Source: RHKX01 sp046330285 (GTDB lineage: Bacteria; Actinomycetota; Thermoleophilia; Solirubrobacterales; 70-9). From it: a stretch of DNA of 64,000 nucleotides. The first letter of the stretch is position 1. Each line of letters begins with the position of its first letter. Below are positions 58,666 to 64,000 of the stretch, piece by piece. The translations under genes were made by a program, and so were the position numbers. The notes under the pieces were generated by a model. It worked only from the letters and a program-made list of their open reading frames with translations. It was not told the DNA's origin and ran no database searches. Location of the stretch: positions 1-64,000 of the forward strand of contig JAXLSX010000005.1 in the NCBI GenBank assembly GCA_046330285.1, written 5' to 3'.

Positions 58666-60927
58666 TCAGGGACGGTCCTGGTGTCCTGCCGGCTGTCGAG
58701 GCCGAGGCAGCGGCGCCCCCTCGTCCAACAGACCGGCTTGCCGAGCGCATGCCACGGCCTCGGCCCGGGACGAGACACCAAGCTTTCGATACACCGCTCT
58801 CGAATGGCTCTTCACGGTGTTCGGCGAGACGAAGAGCTCCCCGGCGATCTCACGAAGGCTCAGGTGGGTCGGTAGGAAGTGCAGCAGGCGAAGCTCGGCG
58901 GGGCTCAGGGGCCACCGGCCGCTGACGGCTCGAGACGCTTCCGCATCCTTCCAGGCGGCCTCGGTCCACTGGTTCAGGACGGGGGCATCCCGCGAGCGAT
59001 GAACGAATCGCCCTGCCTCGGCCAGCCGGGCCCGCGCGCCGGTCACATCATCGAGCAGCAGTAGTGCTCGCGCGATCACGATTCGGGTCTCGGCCTCGTA
59101 CCACGGGCTGAAATCGTTCAATCCGTCGAGCAGGGCGGCGGCAACCCTCAGGTCCTTGTCTGCCTTGTCGGCGCGTCCCCGTCGTGCCTGAGCGAGACCG
59201 GCGGCGGCGAAGGCGAGCGCCGATGTCGAATCGTCGCCGAGCCCAAAATGATCGGCGGCCTCCATCGCTTCATCCGCCAGGCGGAGTGACTCATCCTCCT
59301 CTCCCTCGTCGGATGCCACCAGGGAAAGCTGGGCCATGCACAGCACGCCCACATTGGGCGCCTGCGCAAGCCCGCGGCGGTGTCCCTCCTCGAGCCACCG
59401 CCGCGCTTGCTCGAGGTCGCCGTTGAGATGCCACGAGGCTCCTTCGAGTATGCAACACACCGAGCGCCACGGGCTGTCCTCGGGGAGGAGCTCGTAAGCC
59501 TCCTCCACGTCGTTGCGCATCGCGACGACGCCTTCCCGAGCGGCGGCGGTCGCTCGGAGAATCCGGCCGGTGATGAGCAACGCCTCGGCGTCCGGATGGC
59601 TCGATCGCCTCAGCTCCTCCATCGCGACGGCGGTCCAGTGCTCTGTTCCCGCACCGTCACCTCGAGTGACGTGACCGGTGGCTCGCGCCATGGCCAGGGG
59701 CGGCGATGCTGCAACCTGCGCATCGCTGAACTGTCCGAGCCAGCGCTGCAGCAGGGCGCCCCTCCCGGAACTCTCGAACTCCGCCGCGTTGGCCCAGATC
59801 AGGCCGGCGGCGAGGTCTTCGTCGCCACTCTCGATCGCGTGCGGGATGGCATGTTCGATGTCTCCCTGCCGTGAATACCAGGCGCTGGCTCGCGCGTGCA
59901 TGGTTGATTCCGTCTTCGGGTCGAGGCGCAAATCGGCGATGAGCACCTCCCGTAACAGTGAATGCAGTCGATACTCGCGATCCTGGTTGTCCAGCGGTGT
60001 CAGGAGGAGGTTGGATCGCGATAGCCGCTTGAGTAGCAACCCCGAGTCCTCCCGCTCCAGAACGTCGTCGCAGATCGGTCCGGACAGACGATCGATGATC
60101 GAAGTCTCAGTGAGAAACTGACGATGCTCAGCCGGTAGGTTGGCGATGAACTCCTCGCGGAGGTATTCGGCTACGAGACGTTCGTCGCCGCTGAACGCCT
60201 CACAGGCCGCGTCGGGGTCGTCCGCCGCGCCCAGGACCAGGGCCGCCAGGTAAGCGCCGGCGGGCCAACCCTCGGTGCGATCGAACAGCCGCTGCAGGTT
60301 CGTCTCCGAGAGCCGAACGCCGAGTCCCGTCATCAGCTCCCCAACCTCCGCGCGGGTCATCGCGAGATCCCCGGCCTGAAGCTCGACGATGGCGCGCTGG
60401 GTTCGCAGCCGACCAAGCGGAATGGCGAGATCCTCCCTCGAGGCGATGGCTATCTGCGATCCGGACGGCATCTGCTCGGCGATTGTCGCCAGGGGCTCGA
60501 GTGACAGATGGTCGTGGACGCGATGGAGGTCATCGAGCACCAGGACGAACTGCTTCTCGCGGGTCTGAAGGGCCTCACAGAGCCTTGGTATGACCACCGC
60601 CCAGAGGTTCGGGCGCGCCGCCATGAGTGGCGCGAAGACGCGGTCATCCAGCGGCTCCAGCTCATCGAGCGCGGCCGCAATGGCGCCGATCAGCATCGTG
60701 GATTCGTCGTGGCGCCGATCGACGGAGACCCAGACGAAAGGTCTGTCATCGGTTGCTTGCCACAGCCGCAACAGGGTCGACTTGCCGTACCCCGCCGGTG
60801 CGGTGATGACCGCCATCGAGGTTTCGCTGTTGGCCAGGAGACGTCTCGTCAGGCGTGTGCGATCCAAGGTCGGCGGGCGTGACGATTCGGTTTGGGCGCT
60901 GAAACGCGTGACGGGAGTAGACGCCAT
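58666..60927 (-). CDS. MalT/LAL-type LuxR-family ATP-dependent transcription activator
   Basis: 753 residues from the ATG at 60,927 (GGGAGG 8 nt upstream). The N-terminal STAND ATPase has Walker A ITAPAGYGKSTLLRLW and VLVLDDLHRVHD as Walker B. A TPR-like helical sensor follows. The C-terminal LuxR helix-turn-helix (SLREIAGELFVSPNTVKSHS) binds DNA. Such proteins activate promoters as class II activators when bound to ATP and an inducer. It sits convergent with the SHOCT gene and divergent from the 61,134 operon, where box 5 lies. Confidence 0.9.
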   Translation of the reverse strand: MASTPVTRFSAQTESSRPPTLDRTRLTRRLLANSETSMAVITAPAGYGKSTLLRLWQATDDRPFVWVSVDRRHDESTMLIGAIAAALDELEPLDDRVFAPLMAARPNLWAVVIPRLCEALQTREKQFVLVLDDLHRVHDHLSLEPLATIAEQMPSGSQIAIASREDLAIPLGRLRTQRAIVELQAGDLAMTRAEVGELMTGLGVRLSETNLQRLFDRTEGWPAGAYLAALVLGAADDPDAACEAFSGDERLVAEYLREEFIANLPAEHRQFLTETSIIDRLSGPICDDVLEREDSGLLLKRLSRSNLLLTPLDNQDREYRLHSLLREVLIADLRLDPKTESTMHARASAWYSRQGDIEHAIPHAIESGDEDLAAGLIWANAAEFESSGRGALLQRWLGQFSDAQVAASPPLAMARATGHVTRGDGAGTEHWTAVAMEELRRSSHPDAEALLITGRILRATAAAREGVVAMRNDVEEAYELLPEDSPWRSVCCILEGASWHLNGDLEQARRWLEEGHRRGLAQAPNVGVLCMAQLSLVASDEGEEDESLRLADEAMEAADHFGLGDDSTSALAFAAAGLAQARRGRADKADKDLRVAAALLDGLNDFSPWYEAETRIVIARALLLLDDVTGARARLAEAGRFVHRSRDAPVLNQWTEAAWKDAEASRAVSGRWPLSPAELRLLHFLPTHLSLREIAGELFVSPNTVKSHSRAVYRKLGVSSRAEAVACARQAGLLDEGAPLPRPRQPAGHQDRP

Positions 60928-61033
60928 CGCGTGCAGCCTCCCACACGCCATGCATTTGTTCCCTCAGTAGTCAATGCCCACTTGCCCAGGAAAGCCCAGA
61001 TTGCCCGAAGCGGTGCGCCGCCGTGAGTGCGTA

Positions 61034-61053
61034 TTCACCCCGTCGGGGCGATG
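61034..61053 (+). promoter_or_regulatory. TTCACCC-N5-GGGCGATG box 5, in the LuxR/DUF1269 divergent region
   Basis: TTCACCC CGTCG GGGCGATG, then 21 nt to TAGGTT (61,075-61,080). It lies ~107 nt upstream of the regulator start on the other side, so it could also serve autoregulation. Confidence 0.65.
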
Positions 61054-61133
61054 TGTGGACCCGGGTCCTGACGTTAGGTTCCGGGAAATGAACTGTCCCT
61101 CCGAGGCCGACTCCGACCCGAGGCTCTGATCGC

Positions 61134-61649
61134 GTGTCTGAGCTCGTCGTCGTCGGCTACAACGACGAGTCGACCGCTGCGATGGCCGAGCTCGAGGCGC
61201 GGGCTGCTGGACCCAGGTTGATCGTCGACCAGGCTGCAACGGCGTCCGTCGTCCGCGACGGCGATGGCAGCTTCATCGTGCAGACGAGCTACCACCCCGT
61301 CATTTCATCGATCACCTGGGGGATGCTCTGGCAACTTCTCTTCGGGTCGCTCTTCTTCATTCCCGTTCTCGGGATGTCGGTGGGCCCAGGGCTGACCGAT
61401 CTGATGGCCAGGGTCGACGCCATCGGCCTGGAGGACGCGTTTGCGGATCAGGTTCGCGAGATGGTGCAGCCGGGCACTTCGGCGTTGTTCCTCGTAACCG
61501 CGGATGCCGGTGCTTTCGAGATCGAAGATGCGCTGGGTCGGTTCGGTGGCAGGGCCATGGCGGTGCCGCTGTCAACGCGAGGAACGCAAGACCTTCAGGG
61601 GCAGCTTCACGGGGCCACTGCCGCGACACCCGGGTCGGCACCCCCGTGA
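61134..61649 (+). CDS. DUF1269-like membrane protein
   Basis: 171 residues from a GTG. SELVVVGYNDESTAAMAELEA is the ferredoxin-like start of DUF1269 proteins, and a hydrophobic stretch, WGMLWQLLFGSLFFIPVLGM, follows at ~62-81. The end, TSALFLVTADAGAFEIEDALGRF, is typical. Overlaps the FGE gene by 4 nt (GTGA), so co-translated. Confidence 0.7.
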   Translation: MSELVVVGYNDESTAAMAELEARAAGPRLIVDQAATASVVRDGDGSFIVQTSYHPVISSITWGMLWQLLFGSLFFIPVLGMSVGPGLTDLMARVDAIGLEDAFADQVREMVQPGTSALFLVTADAGAFEIEDALGRFGGRAMAVPLSTRGTQDLQGQLHGATAATPGSAPP

Positions 61650-62590
61650 GCAAGTGCTGCTCACCGTCGCGCGACCCGTCCGAGGGGTCACCCGCCCGCG
61701 TGGAGGTCCCACCCGGAGAACGGGCGGAAAGCCCCCGAGACCTGGTCGATCTGGAAGCCGCAGGCTTCCGGATGGGCAACGATCAGTCATACGGATACCC
61801 GGAGGACGGCGAGGGGCCGGCGCACGATGTCGCCCTCTCCGCCTTCTCGATCTCAGCTACGACCGTCACGAATGAGGCCTTCGGCGCATTCGTCGCAGCC
61901 ACCGGGCATCGGAGCGATGCCGAGAGCTTCGGATGGTCGTTCGTCTTCGCCGGGCTGTTACCGGATGACTTCCCGGAGACACGTGCGGTGGCCGCGGCGC
62001 CATGGTGGCGCCAGGTGGAGGGTGCCGACTGGGCGCATCCGGAAGGCCCCGGTTCGACGGTAGCCGGGAGGGAGGGCCATCCGGTCGTCCACGTCTCCTG
62101 GTTCGACGCCGCTGCCTATTGCCGATGGTCAGGCACACGCCTGCCGACCGAGGCAGAGTGGGAGTACGCGGCCCGCGGGGGGTTGGCCCGGCAGCGGTTT
62201 CCGTGGGGGGACGAACTCGAGCCAGACGGCCGCCACAGAATGAATGTCTTCCAGGGCCAGTTTCCCGATCTCAACACGGCGGACGACGGGTTCGCCGGAA
62301 CGGCGCCGGTCGGCTCGTTCGACCCCAACGGCTTCGGCCTCTACGACATGACCGGGAATGTCTGGGAGTGGACCACCGACTGGTTCGACCCCGATTACTA
62401 CTCCGCCAGCCCGTCGTCGGACCCGAAGGGACCCAAGGACGGAATGCACCGGGTCATGCGCGGCGGCTCCTACCTCTGCCACGCCTCGTACTGCAATCGG
62501 TATCGCGTCGATTCACGCAGCGCGAGTGCGCCTGACAGCTCGACGGGCAACCTCGGTTTTCGGGTAGCGCGACGAATTCCCGTTCGCTGA
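61646..62590 (+). CDS. formylglycine-generating enzyme (sulfatase-modifying factor)
   Basis: 314 residues from a GTG. FGE-sulfatase fold: FRMGNDQSYGYPEDGEGPAH, VTNEAFGAFVAATGH, VHVSWFDAAAYCRWSG, RLPTEAEWEYAARGG, YDMTGNVWEWTTDWF and GGSYLCHASYCNRYR. The two Cys in the last motif match the active-site pair of FGE. It converts the CxPxR cysteine of sulfatases to formylglycine, so it should mature the arylsulfatase at 55,398. Confidence 0.93.
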   Translation: MSKCCSPSRDPSEGSPARVEVPPGERAESPRDLVDLEAAGFRMGNDQSYGYPEDGEGPAHDVALSAFSISATTVTNEAFGAFVAATGHRSDAESFGWSFVFAGLLPDDFPETRAVAAAPWWRQVEGADWAHPEGPGSTVAGREGHPVVHVSWFDAAAYCRWSGTRLPTEAEWEYAARGGLARQRFPWGDELEPDGRHRMNVFQGQFPDLNTADDGFAGTAPVGSFDPNGFGLYDMTGNVWEWTTDWFDPDYYSASPSSDPKGPKDGMHRVMRGGSYLCHASYCNRYRVDSRSASAPDSSTGNLGFRVARRIPVR

Positions 62591-62670
62591 TATGGGATCG
62601 GCGCTAGTCAGGTCTGCGCCGGGAGGAGAGCCCAATGGCTCCGACCAAGCGACGGCGCTCGAGGTCGAGA

Positions 62671-62910
62671 TCACCTGGAGCCCCCCACCCAGACGATTCC
62701 GGCCGAGGCGAGTAACGCGGCCAGCCACAGCGATTTCTTGACGCCCCCGATGTCGTGGCGGCTGTAGGGGTCAGCCAAGGCGAAGAAGATCCAGGCGATG
62801 ATGGCGATGAGGATGACGATGCCGATGATTGCGCCGAACACCTGGCCGATCCATGGTGCGTCTTGAAACGGCCCATTTATGGCCGGGGCAAGACTGCAGG
62901 TCACATCCAC
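62671..62910 (-). CDS. two-helix small membrane protein (PLDc_N-like)
   Basis: 79 residues with two hydrophobic helices (~25-46, ~60-76) and an ADPYSRHDIGG loop, as in phospholipase-D-nuclease N-terminal type membrane proteins. Function unknown. It lies convergent with the FGE gene. Confidence 0.55.
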   Translation of the reverse strand: MDVTCSLAPAINGPFQDAPWIGQVFGAIIGIVILIAIIAWIFFALADPYSRHDIGGVKKSLWLAALLASAGIVWVGGSR

Positions 62911-63017
62911 TCTTCTTCGAGACGCCGGTAACAGGGGGACATGCCGAGATCGTCCTCCTGCTATGCCCCGATGCCATCAGGGGGTAAGCACTGATCCGAA
63001 CGAAGGGCGGCGCTCGG

Positions 63018-64000
63018 CTACGCGGTCAAGTGCACTCGCTCGACGATCCGTGCGTCGTAGCGAGAAACGAATCGGGTCCCCGCTATGTTCGTCACTACCA
63101 CGCTCGAGCCCTCCGCCAGGAGGGTTTTCGCGTTCTGGAAGGCCTCAGCAACGGCCTCCGAGACAGTCGCCGTGATCTCGACGCGCGACTCCCGCTTGTC
63201 GTAGACGATCTGAAGGTCGAAGGACTCGAAGACCTGGCGCTTGACTTGCGGAGATGCGGTCCTGAGGGCTTCGGTGAGGTCAGGCAGGCGATCGAGCTGG
63301 CTGAGCAGCTCCTCATCTTCCGCCTCGCCGTCCTCGCCACCGATCCCGGCGAGCGCATCCTCCAGCGCTTCCTTCTGCTCGCGAAGCTCGCCGATCCGCT
63401 CCGAGACGAGCTTCGGCTCGATCCCTTCCTCCAGGGCGACGACCTGAGCCTTGATCTTCCGGTCGAGGTCGGAGATCTGCTGGCGGATTCGCGTTCCGGC
63501 GAGCTTTCCGCTGCGCTTCTGCTCGCGGCTCTGGGCGCGCAGCTGCTTCGCGAGCTTCTCGAGCCGCATTGGGCCGAAGATCCGCTGCTCGAAGAACCTC
63601 AGGACCAGCCGCTCGAGCCAGTCCTCACGCACCGAAACCGTCTTGGGTCCGCCGTGGGCTTCCTGGGCGGCCGTATCGCCGTATGTGCATGCATAGCCGC
63701 ACGCGTAGTAGTGGTGGCCCTTGCGGGCCTTCCCGTGCATCGACAGGGGCTGATGGCCGGCCGAGCAGCGGACCATCCCCGAGAACAAGTAGCTGCGCTT
63801 CGCTCCGGCCGATGATGAGGAGCGGACGGTCCTGTCGAACCGGGCCTGCGCGGCCTCGTAGACCTCGTCGGCGACGAGCGGCAGGTGGGCGTCTTCGGAG
63901 ACGACCCACTCCTCGCGGGCGCGGGTGCGGGCACCGCCACCAGCCTGCTTAGCCTCGGTGAAGTCGAGGCGGTTCCAGACGATCCGGCCCGTGTAGACGG
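63018..64000 (-). CDS. second large serine integrase, 5' part beyond the window
   Basis: About 327 C-terminal residues are visible, open at the right edge. It matches the 44,331 integrase along its length (LFSGMVRCSAGHQPLSMHGK; IKAQVVALEEGIEPKLVSER; RQVFESFDLQIVYDKRE), with most residues identical. The tail differs: after TNIAGT it reads RFVSRYDARIVERVHLTA because no tRNA lies downstream. It belongs to a second element integrated in tandem. Confidence 0.9.
   Translation of the reverse strand, partial: VYTGRIVWNRLDFTEAKQAGGGARTRAREEWVVSEDAHLPLVADEVYEAAQARFDRTVRSSSSAGAKRSYLFSGMVRCSAGHQPLSMHGKARKGHHYYACGYACTYGDTAAQEAHGGPKTVSVREDWLERLVLRFFEQRIFGPMRLEKLAKQLRAQSREQKRSGKLAGTRIRQQISDLDRKIKAQVVALEEGIEPKLVSERIGELREQKEALEDALAGIGGEDGEAEDEELLSQLDRLPDLTEALRTASPQVKRQVFESFDLQIVYDKRESRVEITATVSEAVAEAFQNAKTLLAEGSSVVVTNIAGTRFVSRYDARIVERVHLTA
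63076..63094. repeat. 19-bp direct repeat, right att copy
   Basis: Identical to 44,362-44,380. The sequence to its left lacks the rest of a tRNA, as expected for an attR/attL hybrid between tandem elements. Confidence 0.85.

Noticed and set aside
62910..62990. A sixth copy of the TTCACCC box on the minus strand before the small membrane gene
   Set aside because: The best match (near 62,968-62,988) shares only fragments of each half and has no -10 at the right distance.

Overview
The window comes from a high-GC Gram-positive chromosome, most likely an actinobacterium of the Thermoleophilia/Solirubrobacterales type. This rests on gene content and order (ispE, glmU-prs, rplY-pth-mfd-parvulin-mazG-eno-ftsB, ppx), an orphan csrA, GTG/TTG starts, and many genes whose TANNNT -10 box lies 5-8 nt before the start codon with no ribosome binding site, as expected of leaderless transcripts. 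The lineage is inferred from composition and gene order only.

Positions 1-19,200 are core housekeeping: the ispE end, a DedA-PAP2 fusion, a PucR regulator, tRNA-Gln(TTG), an HNH protein, glmU, prs, an MFS exporter, a GDPD, rplY, pth, an enoyl-CoA hydratase homologue, mfd, a parvulin-type foldase, mazG, eno and ftsB. Positions 19,260-26,760 form a tightly overlapping operon with four sulfotransferases, a MurG-like glycosyltransferase and a flippase-like membrane protein, probably for a sulfated surface glycoconjugate. Positions 26,770-44,150 return to mixed core genes: csrA, a nuclease, class I aldolase, a GCS2-type ligase, a protease-dead rhomboid, an MBL-fold hydrolase, a one-piece ECF sigma/anti-sigma protein, tRNA-Leu(TAA), a GH15 enzyme, a class III cyclase, a ThDP enzyme, a thioesterase, pdxH and ppx/gppA.

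At the initiator tRNA-Met (44,298-44,371) the chromosome is interrupted. A large serine integrase starts an accessory block: integrase, transglutaminase-like protein, small ORF, primase/ATPase, an unknown gene and a terminase-small-subunit-like protein. This block ends near a 3' half of a tRNA-Arg(ACG) gene at about 51,347-51,388. A second, closely related serine integrase enters at the right edge, and both integrase 3' ends share an identical 19-bp sequence (44,362-44,380 and 63,076-63,094), so the intervening 18.7 kb looks like one unit of a tandem integration at tRNA-fMet.

Inside that unit, 51,600-62,900 is a coherent cargo cluster: a LURP-one-like protein, two membrane proteins, a DUF2252 protein, an arylsulfatase with its formylglycine-generating enzyme, two DUF1269-type glycine-zipper membrane proteins, a SHOCT protein and a MalT/LuxR-type ATP-dependent regulator. 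Five promoter regions of this cluster carry the same imperfect dyad, TTCACCC-N5-GGGCGATG or a variant. In three of them a TANNNT box follows 20-21 nt downstream, the geometry of a class II activator site. I propose a self-contained regulon under the LuxR-type protein; this is the most interesting hypothesis in the window.
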